Positions 31,290 through 43,645 of a DNA stretch of 64,000 bases are shown one piece after another. The stretch is taken from the NCBI RefSeq assembly GCF_018143015.1, contig NC_054743.1, positions 28,492,934 through 28,556,933 on the forward strand, given 5' to 3'. The notes below the pieces were generated by a model. The model ran no database searches, was not told where the DNA came from, and was given only the letters and a program-made list of their open reading frames with translations. The translations under genes were made by a program, and so were the position numbers. The stretch comes from Lytechinus variegatus (taxonomy: Eukaryota; Echinodermata; Echinoidea; Temnopleuroida; Toxopneustidae). Numbering within the stretch: position 1 is the first letter of the stretch; every line of letters starts with the position of its first letter.

Positions 31290-32204
31290 TCAGATTTGTA
31301 GATACGGGTCAGCGTCGTACCCAAACAATTTAAAATCGACAGCATACAGCATCGCCAGTTTATACATAAGTGATTTAGGAACACCTTGATAGACCGTATC
31401 AGCCAGCGATCCGTCCGAACTATTCGTCACATGTGACGGATGTGGTTTAGGAAATTGTATTTTGGGGTCAATGTTCGCAAGTCTGAGAACAAAGTCTGCG
31501 TCATCGCTCATCGTCTCGTATTTGCCGATGACGTCGTAATCGATATCACAAGGCTTGCATATAGAATGGATGTCATCCCAGTGTTTGTTGTGCGACTGTA
31601 TTCCAGGATCAACCAAAAACCGGATAAACTCTGTAAAGGTGAGGTCGTATTGCTGTTTCCAGTTCGAGTTGACTCTATCAGCTTCAGCCTTACCGCGGTA
31701 ACGGTCAATTATCCGCTGCCCGTACTGCGAGATCCAAGTCCCCTTTCGATCTTCGTTCCGGAAAAAGACGGAAATGTTTGGAGCAAGCTTGTCTCGGAAA
31801 GCAGAAAGAACGCGATTGAAAGGGTGCCTGACGAAGACGAACTTCGTGTAGTTCTGCAGCATAAATCGCCTCTGGCTGATATTGTAGTTGTGTAGGTAAT
31901 CGAGATAGAGTCGACCTTTCTTATTAGCCCCAAGGTGTGCCTCTCTCGAAGTATTGAATTCGCTAAACCCCCCTAGTTCCAGTAAAATGGTCTTCCAGTT
32001 GGTGCAGGCTACTTTCGGTACGTTGCAGTAGATGATCCGATACTCTTCGTTGACAATGAGTTGTTCTGGCGGATCTAGGGCTACATCTCGGACTTGATGG
32101 TGTTCCTTCATGAGGGCGCACTGTTCCTTTAACCGTGCCTTGCGTTGTTGAAGGACAGATATGCGTTGGCGATCTGCTTCGACTTTGCTTCTTGAAAGGG
32201 CAGC
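31290..32204 (-). CDS. Sulfotransferase terminal exon (catalytic domain)
   Basis: The acceptor TTTTTCCCAG on the minus strand precedes AALSRSKVEADRQRISVLQQ. The exon holds a coiled stem (about 45 residues), the PAPS motifs at about residues 75 and 120 of the exon, GKYETMSDDADFVLRLA (the conserved YE segment) and the C-terminus DFKLFGYDADPYLQI, typical of the family, followed by TGA. Confidence 0.92.
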   Translation of the reverse strand, partial: AALSRSKVEADRQRISVLQQRKARLKEQCALMKEHHQVRDVALDPPEQLIVNEEYRIIYCNVPKVACTNWKTILLELGGFSEFNTSREAHLGANKKGRLYLDYLHNYNISQRRFMLQNYTKFVFVRHPFNRVLSAFRDKLAPNISVFFRNEDRKGTWISQYGQRIIDRYRGKAEADRVNSNWKQQYDLTFTEFIRFLVDPGIQSHNKHWDDIHSICKPCDIDYDVIGKYETMSDDADFVLRLANIDPKIQFPKPHPSHVTNSSDGSLADTVYQGVPKSLMYKLAMLYAVDFKLFGYDADPYLQI

Positions 32205-34192
32205 CTGGGAAAAACCAATAAGACAAAGACATTCGCAATTATATTTGAAATAGAGGAACATCTTTCACTCAGGCACTATCAAGGGACAGTCCAGTATTTC
32301 AGTAATTTATCCCACGCCCCATATTACCCTATCCAGGGCGCGAAATTAATTGCAATTTGATAATTGTTTAAAAATTGGATCTAAATATAGATCTTAGCCT
32401 AAGGCCTATGTAAGGGTACCGGTAATTTGAAGGTATTGATTCATTCGTGCCAACGTGAACGTTATATGACATGCGCATGCGTACTCTTATTTCGAAGACC
32501 CAAGTCATTAATGCATGTAATTTACTATTCATGTTTGAATCAAACTACTTTGAGCACATTAATAAAGAATATTCAGATATCACATTTCTTTTTTCTCATA
32601 GTCGGCCCAGATTAAAGGAGAGAAAATAAAGCAATTATAAATAAGGGAAACTCAGACTTATTACACTGGCAGGAGGGGGAATGATAATCACCTAGTATGG
32701 TCCTGCATTTTTTTTCACTTAAGAGTGCGTTTAATCAAATAGGCTGTGTCGAGATAACAAGTTTATTGTACACCATGTGTAAAGTTCTTGGAGGACTAAT
32801 ATGAGAAAAGCGGATAGATGAAATGGAAAGGCGAGAAAATGGTGATTTGAAAGTAGAGTATTCTTTTCAAAATGAGTGCAGTCATTAAAAGGACTAAACG
32901 AGAAGGAGTCGAAAGCTGAGAAGTAGACAGGCCCGAGTAGAAGGCTTGAATAGGCGAGATAAGCGTGATAAGGCTGGCTTGAGTTGGCGAATTGAGCGAT
33001 AGCAGGAGCAGGAGAGTAGATTCGACATTTCGGACAGGTTGACTGTCAAAGAGTACTGATTTCCTGCATTATTTTTTCCAAAACAAAAGAATAAAAGTTT
33101 GATTCCAAACTTAAACAATTAACATATCACATGGAATTATCATGGATGGAAAATATTATCTTGATATTTTGACAGCAAAGCGATTGACTATCCAAACATT
33201 TAACTGGGAGATGTACAGTACATTCAAAACTTAATTTAGGGATCACTATGAAGTATATAATTGCCTCACCTGCATAGCAGTGTGAGACTATAGGCGCCGC
33301 TTTTCCGACGGCGGCGGCGGCGTCAACACCAAATCTTAACCGAAGGTTAAGTTTTTGAAATGACAGCATATCTTAGGAAGTATATAGACCTAGTTAATGA
33401 AATTTGGCCATAGGGTTAATCGAGTACTACTAAATATCCTGCCGGAGTTTCATGTCACATGACCTCAAAGGTCATTTAGGGTCAATGAACTTTGGCCGAA
33501 TAAATGAACTTTGGCCAAATTGGGGGTATCAGTTGAATTACCATCATAACTTTGAAAGTTTATGGGTCTAATTCATGAAACTTGGACATCAGAGTAACCA
33601 AGTATCACTGAACATCTTATAGTAGTTTTCAAAGTCAGCACTGCTGCTCTATTGAATCGTGTGATGCAGGTGAGACGGCCAGAGGCATTCGACTTGTTGT
33701 AATAATAATTATAACATTTGTAGAGCGCTAAATACGGAGGTTTCTAAGCGATCAATGTACTAAATTACCAGGAAAAAAATAGTCTCCATGAATTGAAAAG
33801 TTATCTAAAGGAACAAACAAACCCCACAAAATAACAGAAAATATTGTTTCTCAGATTTCCACTTCACTATGTACATTCTTATGTAACAAGTGCTATTTAT
33901 TACTCTAATACCCACATATAAAACATATGATCTGATGTTCCATCTTAAGGTTTCCGGAAAATACCATAGCGCCGATTAGATTCGATAAGAATACCCTTTG
34001 TCAAATTATCTTTAAGTTTCAATTACCTTTAATTGTTAGTATACAGATAAGAAGTTTCAACCGGATCAGCAGAGGAGTGACCTTTCTGTTGCCTTAATAG
34101 CTATTTTTTTTTTACAAATCGGTGTTCATTCTTTCTACTATATAATCGGTCACTTTCCTGTTTAAATGCACTACTTAAGTTCCGATATATAT

Positions 34193-34231
<39 letters not shown>

Positions 34232-35539
34232 TTATTTATATATAGAAGAAACGCAATTCGAAAGGCGATCAGTAATTTCATTTTGAATCCCCATTATTGA
34301 TTTCATAATCCTAACACAAAAAAATTCCAACGTGACCTTTAATAGATTTAATAAAATTTTTATTCAGCATTTCTAATATTGATAAGAAAATAATATTTCC
34401 ACATGCAAATGGGAACGGAAATTGGCTAGTTTTTGACAATACAAAGTTAGGAAAGTGAAGCAAAATAAAAAGCAAAGAGCAGAATAACTGGGATTCAATA
34501 ACCTAAGATCAGAAAAAAAAAGAAAATTGGATTTTGTTTCGATATAACTATTCCCAGATTAGCTCACTTTTTCATTTTCCTATGATATTAAAAGGTTACA
34601 CTCTAAACACAAATCAGTCAAAAATGACTGGTTAATAGGGTCAGCTGGGAGCAACTGTTATTCTAGTCAAATTTGACCATTTTCCAGTCATATTTTACTA
34701 GAACATGGTTATTTCTGACTAGAATATATGTCAGAAATGTGATTATCAGTGATTTCTATATCAGTTGCTCCCAGCTGACTACTTGTCTAGTCAATTTGAC
34801 TGATTTGTTTTTAGAGTGTATCTTCGTATTCTTCCTCCTCCTCTTCTTGTTCTTCTTCTTCTGCTTCTTGTTCTTTCTCTTCTTCTTCTTCTTGAAAAAA
34901 CTTGAATAAACCAAATTTCACATTGCAAAATACAAAAGAACAGGTGGGGACACTAGCGTACCTAAGGGGGGGGGCAGTCTTCCCCCTGACGAGTCACGAC
35001 CCATACAAAAGACATATCCCTGCCCCCCTGACGAGCTTGAATACCTATTTCGCCCCCTTGATGAGCTTGAAGACTTTTTTATTGCTTGTCACATTTTTTC
35101 CGTTTTTTTTTTCTTTTGCTTGTCATATTTTTTCGGGTTTGGGGGGCTTGTCAAATTTTTCGACCGGTTTTGCCCCCCCCCCCCGTGGAAAATACCAGGT
35201 ACGCCACTGGGTGGGGATATTTGACACCATCAGATTTCTCTCTGGATATTTAAGAAGACGTTTCACTGGAATATGCAACTTTTGAAATGCCATAGCTTTG
35301 TTATTCCTTGTCCGATTTTAATAAAACTGTCAGTGTTTTGTTTCTTTCATTTTTCTTTATCCGTCATTTTGACGGACTGGAGTACCCCTTTTAGAACAAA
35401 ATGGATTACAAGTCATTTCAAATAATATAAAGGTATAGTGAAACAAAACTTACGAGGCTTTGGTCATTTGTAAATCTGTCATCTTTACGTTGTTCAGAGT
35501 CTGTCATCCTTTCATCTTCTCCGAGTATTTTCCTGACAT
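31290..35539 (-). CDS. Carbohydrate sulfotransferase (Sulfotransfer_2, CHST8-14/HNK-1ST type), last two exons
   Basis: Transfers sulfate from PAPS to sugar residues of glycans (GalNAc-4-O or HNK-1 type; acceptor not predictable) as a type II membrane enzyme of the Golgi. Two exons are seen: 35454-35539 (stem region) and 31290-32204 (catalytic domain), joined in phase 0, about 332 residues in all. The 5'-phosphosulfate loop is CNVPKVACTNWK and the 3'-phosphate site VRHPFNRVLSAFRDK. N-glycosylation motifs (NIS, NYT, NSS) fit a lumenal domain. The cytoplasmic tail and membrane anchor must lie in exons at higher coordinates and were not found before 45 kb. Codons are regular and no break is visible. 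Antisense frames over it are shadows. Confidence 0.9.
32413..32515 (+). repeat. Dispersed repeat, copy 3 (partial)
   Basis: GGTACCGGTAATTTGAAGGT, ACATGCGCATGCGTACTCTT then ATTTCGAAGACCC. It matches copies 1 and 2 at 2650 and 5023. Confidence 0.55.
33263..33679. mobile_element. Short inverted-repeat element with TCACCTGCAT ends
   Basis: GCCTCACCTGCATAGCAG at the left mirrors GATGCAGGTGAGACGGC at the right. Inside are GGCGGCGGCGGCGTCAACAC, GAAGGTTAAGTTTTTGAAAT and CAAAGGTCATTTAGGGTCAA, text I associate with a widespread marine-invertebrate repeat. No ORF. Confidence 0.6.
34599..34818. mobile_element. MITE with CACTCTAAA ends and TA duplication
   Basis: CACTCTAAACACAAATCAGT then CAAAAATGAC mirrors GTCAATTTGACTGATTTG then TTTTTAGAGTG. 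TA flanks both sides. Inside, CAGCTGGGAGCAACTG and CAGTTGCTCCCAGCTG form a second inverted pair. Confidence 0.8.
34951..35209. mobile_element. Small hAT-like element with exact 8-bp target duplication
   Basis: CACTAGCGTACCT at the left mirrors AGGTACGCCACTG at the right. GGTGGGGA flanks both sides (34943-34950 and 35210-35217). G and C tracts lie next to the ends. No transposase. It lies in the intron of the sulfotransferase gene. Confidence 0.85.
35454..35539 (-). CDS. Sulfotransferase stem-region exon (86 bp)
   Basis: On the minus strand TAATTTGCAG precedes and CTC|GTAAGT follows. Entering in phase 1 it encodes VRKILGEDERMTDSEQRKDD, RFTNDQSL and leaves in phase 0, matching the next exon. 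Polar and charged, as expected for a Golgi enzyme stem. No homology of its own, so the assignment rests on splice sites and phase. Confidence 0.65.
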
Positions 35540-36921
35540 CTGCAAATTAATAATAGAAAATAAAGTACGTCTTTGATCTCTGTTAACATACATAGCTATA
35601 ACAGCATCATGAACAGTCATATAATTTACTTCGTACATTATTGCAGTCTGCTGATTATGTCCATCGTTCAAAAGCTTGCTTATCATGTTTATGTGCAGTA
35701 GCTACATGTACATTAGCATACAAAGTCATGTAGGCCTACATCATGTACATAGTTACGGCATAGTTATGGAGTATGTGTTGCATAGATGTATATTACAGAC
35801 AGGCGAGAGTTTATTTATAGCATGAATGCCCTGCTTGTAAAATGCTACATTTTGCTAACACGATAAAGTCATATCGTATAGTGAAGACATTCAGTTAGCT
35901 TTTGCCATTCTCGACCCAGATGATGCAGAATGAATATTGTCATTATCATTATCATCATTAATAATATTACATTCTATTTTTATAATTTATTTATATATTT
36001 TTATTTACTTGTTTATTTTTTATTATTATTATTATTCATTATTATTTATTTTTTTTTTTTGGGGGGGGGATATTGCCCTGGATGAGAAGCGGGGGTGTTG
36101 TGTGTGTTATGTTCCCTTGGCAACATCCCCTTGAACTTCTGGAAGGTGTGGCAAAATGGAGAAATATAACCAACATGATTTACGTTTGTAGTAAAACCTT
36201 TTGGATGGAAAAGAGTCAGAAACGTATTACGGGCGAAAATGCATCGTAGTAGGGGTCTTAAAAAGAGAATGTTTTGCCTTTTTTCAATAGAGATTTAAAA
36301 GGAGCGAAGATACCCTATTTGTAAGATGTGTCTTATATAAAACATTGGGATGTTTTATTTCTGTCACTCTATCATTAAATTCCCTTTTGACATACTAAAT
36401 GGTGATTTCAGGCCTTAATTAAGGAATTCTTTATAATGCCAAAAGTATGTGAAATGTCATAGCCAGATGTTCAGAAAACGAGTTGATATCACCACCAGCG
36501 ACATTGTCATCATCAGTGTCGACATATTTGTTTCATTTTGAGAAAATCATTAAAATCCAACTAAACATCAAACATAGCAAAATGTGCAGACAAATACGTT
36601 GAATCGAAACTGGATCCAAACTATTATATATTCTGGTAAAAAAAAGGAGGAAAAAAATCATGGGAGCATGTATGCATGTAATGGAAAGAATGGGTGATAT
36701 TCTCGTTGTCATGGTTTAGTTAAAGAGAAAAAAGGTTTATTGTAAAAACAGTCGAAAGCATATTAAATATTGGTGAAGGTTTGAGAAAACTCCAAAGATT
36801 CTTTTGAAAGAGTCATTATAATTATATATTCTTCATTTGTGACGTCTGATGCGAGCAGCAATGTATCGTGACTAAAAAAAGTCAGAAAAATGTTATTTTC
36901 TAAAAAAAAATTAGGTTGTTT
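35540..36921. other. Likely intron or intergenic DNA, no feature recognised
   Basis: TTATTTATATATTT-rich low complexity at 35960-36060 and a G run near 36061. No further sulfotransferase exon recognised. Confidence 0.4.
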
Positions 36922-37078
36922 ATACCTCGGTCACATTTGCTCTATGGCGGCCGTACGGCGAGTCGAAAACAGTCGTTTCATCCATTTCAATTCAAACCAA
37001 TATGTAGCTAGTACAAAACAAATGTTAAAGCGGCTGTTTTCGACTCACCGTATGCGGCCGCCGTATTGGCGGAGGTAT
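36922..37078. mobile_element. Palindromic MITE, GGCCGTACGGCGAGTCG family, copy 1
   Basis: ATACCTCGGTCACATTTGCT, GCGGCCGTACGGCGAGTCGA then AAACAG at the left pair with CTGTTTTCGACTCACCG and GCGGCCGCCG then GGAGGTAT at the right. A second copy lies at 44496-44649. Confidence 0.75.
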
Positions 37079-38620
37079 TATTATAAACCTGGCACAAACT
37101 TCCAAATAAAGAGGGATTTATTTATTACGAACGAAATTGCATTGGGCTACCTTTCCTGGAGTTGTATAACGAATGATCTTTCGTACTGCCACTGATGAGC
37201 ATGAACAGACATGCGATACCGACCAATAATATAAGTCCATATAATGTTTGAAGATGGGGTTTTCGCGGCATCCTGCTCCTCTAATGCTTCTAGTCAGAAA
37301 AAGGGGAGATCCACGTTCTGTATCACTGTACATTTATCCGAGAATTTTATTCGTTGGTTGATACGCAAATAAAATCGTTGTCCAATAATAATTTTAAAAA
37401 ATAAATATCATTGAGAACTGTGTTTACAAACAGGCCTTGATAATGAACACGTAATTTGGATATAATATTTTGACAGGAGAAAATGAGTCACACAAGACAA
37501 TGGGAAATGTTCCGATGTTCTTACAGCAATCATAGAAGTATAGGTCCGGCATCTGGTTCTATAAAGCGAATTGAAATCGTACTTTGATGAGAGATGATAC
37601 AATTCGATGTAACGCTTTTACTTATTTCCATCCAGTTTCAGTGTGTTCTAGAATATCAGTTGCTTTATATGTGATTAGGCCGAATAAGCTGGTCAAAATC
37701 ACGTTGATGAGCAGGCCCGCTGTTGGTTAATAACTCCTGGTAATTCCAGTGAACTGAACATCAACGATTATCATGATAATGTTTTTCGAATTTTTAGCAA
37801 TATGTCAAATCACTCGCTCGAAATCAGTAAAAGACCGGTGTAGTTTATTCCGTGGATGCTATTAACAGACTGCAATAAGACAACGCAAGATGTCTTCTAC
37901 GAATCCTTGGTACAATTCAGGTATGACGCAAATGTAGAGAGTGTTACTGCTGGCGATGATCATGATAATTGCATGACTATGGAGGACCCCGTAAGATGAA
38001 ATTCCAAGGGTTCTGATTGCGGAGTGACTAGAATCTGAGAATAGCTCATTGATTATTGAGCATTTGCTGTCTTGATACCAAGGTTCCTAAGCAATATACC
38101 TTTTTATAGTTTTACATTACGTAACATGTAACAATTTCAGCAAAGCGCTTCGATCGATACGCGGACAAAAGAATCACGGGCCATTGAAGAAATTTTAATC
38201 TCTGCTTTAATACCCATCACTGGGATTACGCGGGGGGGGGGGGCTTCTTCCTACTGTTGAGGCGTCGAAAAAAGGGTTGTTTCCACTACGTACATACATG
38301 GTCTGGGGAAACACAACAGAATGTGTCCTTTCATACGTGAAAGCGACTATGTATATGAAGATACCGATTAAAGCTTCTTCTTACGATGGTTTGAGTGGCG
38401 ATTAGTCATACTTGACTATTGTTGCCACGTTACGATTCTTGTTAGTGAATAGTCTTCATGATGCGTCTTTGATGCAACAAACCCAATTTTGACACCGGGA
38501 AGAAAATATCCATAGAAAATACATAGGGGCCCGGGACACGGCGCAGTTATGGGAAAAACACGAACGGGAACATTGCACTTATTTGCGATGATAAAGATTT
38601 AAAAATGGAAAGTTATGTGT
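37079..38620. other. No feature recognised
   Basis: Mixed AT-rich DNA, with a G tract at 38233. No gene or repeat border. Confidence 0.4.
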
Positions 38621-38624
38621 ATGG

Positions 38625-38800
38625 GATTCATTATTATTATTATTGTTATTATTATTGTTATTATTAACATTATTATTATTATCATTATTATTATTATAAT
38701 AATAATAGTTATTAATATTATCATTATTATTGTTATTTTCATTATTATTATTATTATTATTCTTAATATTATAATTAATATTATTACTTAGTAATGATAA
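38625..38800. repeat. ATT/AAT-rich microsatellite
   Basis: Imperfect (TTA)n with TTATTATTATTATTGTTATT-like runs. The minus-strand asparagine-rich frame over it is an artefact. Confidence 0.9.
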
Positions 38801-39424
38801 TAATCTATTGTATAAAATCATATTATTACATGGTTTTCATTTTCTCTTTCTAATTTGCATGTACAATGTAGGACTGAACGATTCATGATGTACGCAAAAC
38901 ATATTATAAATACAAAAAAAATGTGTTAAACCTACGTGTTCACCCTTCTAATATGCCCCAATATGAATTTAATGTATTTTAATAAATTACCTTGAATGAA
39001 GGGGTCCATTTGATAGCCATATTGCAGAATAAAAGAAACGCTTTGATTTAATTAATTGATCATTGACTTGAAAAAAAGGAGATTAGAGAAATAGTCCCAA
39101 TAACAAATCTTTATGACAACATTTAAATGAGAAATTTGTATAGTAGGCCTATATACTTAAGGTTGAAAAAAGGAAAGTAAAAAAAATGAAAGACCTTAAC
39201 GAGCTAAACATCAATTCATGTAATCAACATGATCAAGTTAATGGTAATAGTAAGACCGCGTCTTAGTCAAACCATGATTATGAGCCTTTCTTGAAGGGGT
39301 TCACTAACTTTTGAGCACAATATTGCATGTGTGCTTGTATACATATCAAATATGTGTGTGTGTATATGACAAATTATGCATGTACAACAGATTTGGCAAC
39401 TCGTGTATTTAAATGTGTTCTGAA
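38801..39424. other. No feature recognised
   Basis: AT-rich, short frames only. Confidence 0.4.
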
Positions 39425-39835
39425 AGAAATGAATGAAGAGAACAATGGTAGGCGTAGCTTAAATCAATGTTCCCCAGAGCTATCTGCCCATTGGGAAAAA
39501 AATGGTGATGCCGAAAAAATGTCTCTGCCGGGAACCGAACCCCCCCCCCCCCCCCGCTTAACCACTAGACCGCAGAGACGAGTTAGTGGCTTGGGCGACC
39601 CTGATCCAATTGACCATCAGATAAACATTTGTTTTTTTTACTTCTATTCACGGTCAAAGAGCCTGCTATCAGCTAGAAGCTGCTTTTCAGCAAGGCCGTG
39701 GACAAATAATAATAACATTTAATACCAACATAAAATAGGCATTTTCGACACCACCAATTAAATTTCCTTTGTCGGGTGTAGGTGAGTTTTGAACGATGAC
39801 ATTCCACCATGCCTCAGCTGGATCAATATATAAAT
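39425..39835 (+). mobile_element. tRNA-bearing dispersed repeat, copy 1 (tRNA part eroded)
   Basis: GAATGAAGAGAACAATGGTA then GGCGTAGCTTAAATCAA leads to a tRNA-like piece (39521-39579, minus strand) whose anticodon arm is replaced by a C tract. It ends with TTTCGACACCACCAATTAAA and GAGTTTTGAACGATGAC. The same blocks occur at 60418-60870, the last part inverted there. Confidence 0.65.
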
Positions 39836-42800
39836 ATGAATATATATGTATATATATGTGTGCAGCGGCCATATATCGATGACCACTGCACTATCATGGA
39901 TTTTTACTCCAAGTTGATTACCGCCATCTTCAGGTGGCTTCAGAGGAAAGAGTGCCATATTCAAATTCGTTGCCTCTGTATTTTGGTATTAACTTGAAAT
40001 GCTTTCCGAGTGTATTTGTTGTTGTTTTGTATTTTCTTTCTTTGTACTTCACCTTTTCACTCTTCCTTTCTCTCTCTCATTTTTCTTTTCTCTTGCGCTC
40101 TTTTCTATAAGCGATTGCTTGCCCTCCTTGCTACATGATCAATTAATCTTCTCCCACTATTTATTTTTCAAGCACCTTTATCTCTCTCATTCTTGGCCTC
40201 AAAATCTACTTTTCATGTAAGGTGTTATTCTCCCTTTCTCACCCCTGTCTCGCCCAAAAACCCATCGCTTTCAAGTGACACATATAGTGCCATTAGTCTC
40301 AATGTGGAGGCTTGCAAATGACATTATTAGAAAATTGATTGCTCGACAAAAAAAAAAGAAAAGTTACAATCAGCTACTGGTCTGCTAGTGTTGTGAAGTG
40401 CGCCTTTAATTCAGGCTATACGTGGGAAGCTACAAAGTGATGCAGAGGTTCGGATGGTGACGTTAAATTTCAATCCCACACGTGAATAATCTTATGTGAT
40501 TGATCTGTAAAAATCTGTAAAATCACACACACACCCACACACTCCCACACACACACACACACAGCTAGGAGGTTGTTGCAATCGGCCAACCTAGAGTCTC
40601 GCCATATACAAGCACTGTAACGACAGCAATCATTCTGACGAGTGACAGGGGGCCGTGTTTGTAGACTATGCTCTCGGTCGCGGATTCCATGTCGCTATCG
40701 AATATTTTCTTTATCACACTTTAAGGAGACAGTTTAAAACACCTCAAAACGCAACTATGGCAACAAGCATTTCAAAATGAATTATGGGCATCGGCGTCAA
40801 AAGTAGTACCCATTTAAAGGGAAACCTTATTCTTTTCTTTACAACCTACTTTGTTTAAAGACAGTTTGATACATGCGTGGAACGTTTCCTTTGAAATATC
40901 GTCACCTTTAATAAAAAATATTCTTTCAGACAAATGAAATCATAAAAAAGTGCGAGCAGTTTTGCTTTCTACAATTATAACAGGGTCTTCGGACGAATGT
41001 TTTGATAGGGGCGCTGAAGTTAATTTGAAAAGCATGCAAAAGAACAAAAAGTTTTCACTTGGTTCAGAGAAATTTGAAAGAAAAAAAGGTTTCCCTACCA
41101 AAAGGAGATGAAATTGGTCCCGATGCAATTATTCAAAAAGCTTTAAGAAAATAGTTTCACTACAAAACGAAGTTCTGTTGGTAATATATTTTACATTTTT
41201 ACACACATCTTCCAGAATACCTGGGGATGATGCCTATGGAGCATAATACCCACAACACCCAAAACGTAATTTTCCAGGGCCATGAATCATAAGCATCCTG
41301 CACTAGAAAGTATTGGAATCCAATGGGAGTTTGTAACTTTGCCCAGTAATTCAAAGTAAAAAAAATACTTGATTTCAGCTGCTAATATAGCATAGTTGCA
41401 ATCATTTAGATTGAGAGGAAAGCCAATTCACTCTCTCTATCATCATATAAAACATGTAAAATGAAACGGCGTCATGGGCATCACCGCAAAAACTTTAGAA
41501 TATTCTCCCGGCAGGCAGTATCAAGTTCATTTATAAGAACCAATATACACTATAAAATCAAATACAAAACATATATCATAAGATGGTTAGGACCAAAATG
41601 AAGCCGAAGCTTGTGTATCTCCACGAGTGTTCAACCGTTTGACTCACGCGGTTTACCAGGGTACTCTTGCACGGTGTAGTGTAAGTTAATTTTTGGTCAT
41701 CTTTTACAGGTTTTAGGAAAGTATTTGACTTAGATTTCGTCAATTGGTGTGTTTATCGTCGCGTTCCAGTCTTCTAATCGATGTTTCAAAACACCGATTA
41801 GCCTCTAGTTGATTGTTGATCATACAACAGTTCATTAATTAAACAAATACCTTGTTCCTACTTTCAACAAATTTAATCAGCCCTTTGATAATGTGAATGG
41901 GGCCCGGGTGGTCTTTATTAACATTCGTCTGCAAACACACACACACCATTTCGTATTAAATCCTTCGCATATACGAAATGCATCAGAAATGTTCAATTAT
42001 TTCCAAATTTATTTCACATTCAAACACAAATTGACATGAAATAACACACATGTTTTTGGCATTATCTAGGTACTGCTGCGCGTGAATGCAGATCAATCTC
42101 CAATTCTCTTATAAAATCCGTCCAATCATTCTTTTAATTTGATATCAGCGTTCATTGTGCATATGGGGATAGGATAATTATGTATATATTGAATCGCTGT
42201 CGTCATATCGTTCGAGTGTCATCGGAAATTAACTTGGTTTTATCAGCTGCAAACAGATAAATAAAGCCAATTTATCTTATCGATTGGACCTCTTCGTCTT
42301 ATAGAGGGGCAAACGTATATATTATGCGGTCATCGAAACTACTCAAGTTGTATAAATATTATACACGTAGGTTTTGGGAGGAGACGTAGTTCTTTCCTAT
42401 ATTATATGCACTCTCTTTACAGCTGTATGCTCCCCCCCCCCCCTATTCTTAAATTCTCTCTCACACACTTCGATATACACGCTACTCCTTATTGTTTACA
42501 TCTGATGGTTTATCTCACAATAACCGAAACAAGCCGAAATGATAAAATGATAACTCTTGACACCGTTTATCTTAATGTCCATGAAAATGCATTTTGCCGA
42601 ATCCGACAATACCATTTGGATTGTTTCCTGCAAACTATACAAATATGATTTACGTACATTATAGTAACGGAAGAAACTTTGTAACCTTATACGATAATTG
42701 GTCCATTATGCTAATGGAGGGTCATATGAGGAAAGGGGCACACAACATATCTCTCTTAATCAGTCATTCATTTCGTGATCTATTTATTTCCAGTAAAACA

Positions 42801-43645
42801 ATTATACACATAGACCTAGTGCACTTAAAAAGCTAAAAAAATGTATTCATAGTATACAACTAAGCCCACGTTCTCCACCCCCCCCCCCCGTTTACTTCTT
42901 TCCCTCTTTTTTTCTCCCATCTTGTTTTTTTTCTTCCTGTTCTTTATTTCATTTCTTTTCTTTTTTATTTCCTTTCTTTCTTCCTCAATGCCATTTAGCG
43001 TCCATTATCTAGTTTTTGGTCCATTTTGGTTTTTGCTCTAGCGTTTCAGTCATTCATGCAATTTAACTCCAAAAAGTTTCAGTATGTCCGTTTTTAATGT
43101 TATTTCACGATTTTGCGGTACCAAATACTTATTCGTAACTGAAAAGAGCTTGGGTGTTATAAACGGTTGTGCATCGGGAAAATTGCAGATATAAACGGAT
43201 TGAAGTACAAGGCGAAAAGTCCATCCGTTCTATAAGTTTTGCGCAGTTCAAAACTTTTTGCGCGGATGAAATCACAGTGGACGGATGCTCGATGGATAGA
43301 GCGTATGAAGCACGTATTGAATGAGTAACACAACGGATGCGTAGCGTCTTCAGAAGGATGCACGATTTTTTTTCCGTTTTACATCCGCTTTGCATCGATA
43401 TGTGTCATGGGACCGGGCCTTGAGTGCAACGGGACCGGGAATTGGATGTTACGACTTATCTCGGGATTGGTCCGGATCAGGGACTGAAAGCGGTAAACGT
43501 CATTTACGGGTCTTCATTTCCTTTCTTAAATACCATTCTGCTGCCCTGTTCAGTTGTTATATTAGCTCGAGGTGCCGATTTTATTTCGAATCTTGCTTTG
43601 ACCGACAGTATATCACAATTGCCATGCAAAGGTCACTGGTGATGG
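39836..43645. other. Long stretch without a recognised gene
   Basis: Contains a C/T-rich tract (40010-40130), (CA)n near 40525-40562, a C tract near 42430 and another near 42881, and a repeat-like segment at about 43130-43440 (GATGCTCGATGGATAGAGCG and related words, ending GGGACCGGGCC). Short frames lack motifs. Confidence 0.4.

Larger units (their letters stand above)
32205..35453 (-). other. Intron of the sulfotransferase gene
   Basis: 3.25 kb with the repeats listed separately at 32413, 33263, 34599 and 34951, plus a (TA)n run at 34185-34245. No other coding block. Confidence 0.7.

Noticed and set aside
31440-31895. 151-codon plus-strand frame
   Set aside because: Antisense of the sulfotransferase catalytic exon.
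38579-38821. Asparagine/tyrosine-rich frame
   Set aside because: Translation of an ATT microsatellite.
39999-40220. Hydrophobic plus-strand frame resembling a membrane protein
   Set aside because: C/T-rich low-complexity DNA always encodes Phe/Leu/Ser; no splice or motif support.
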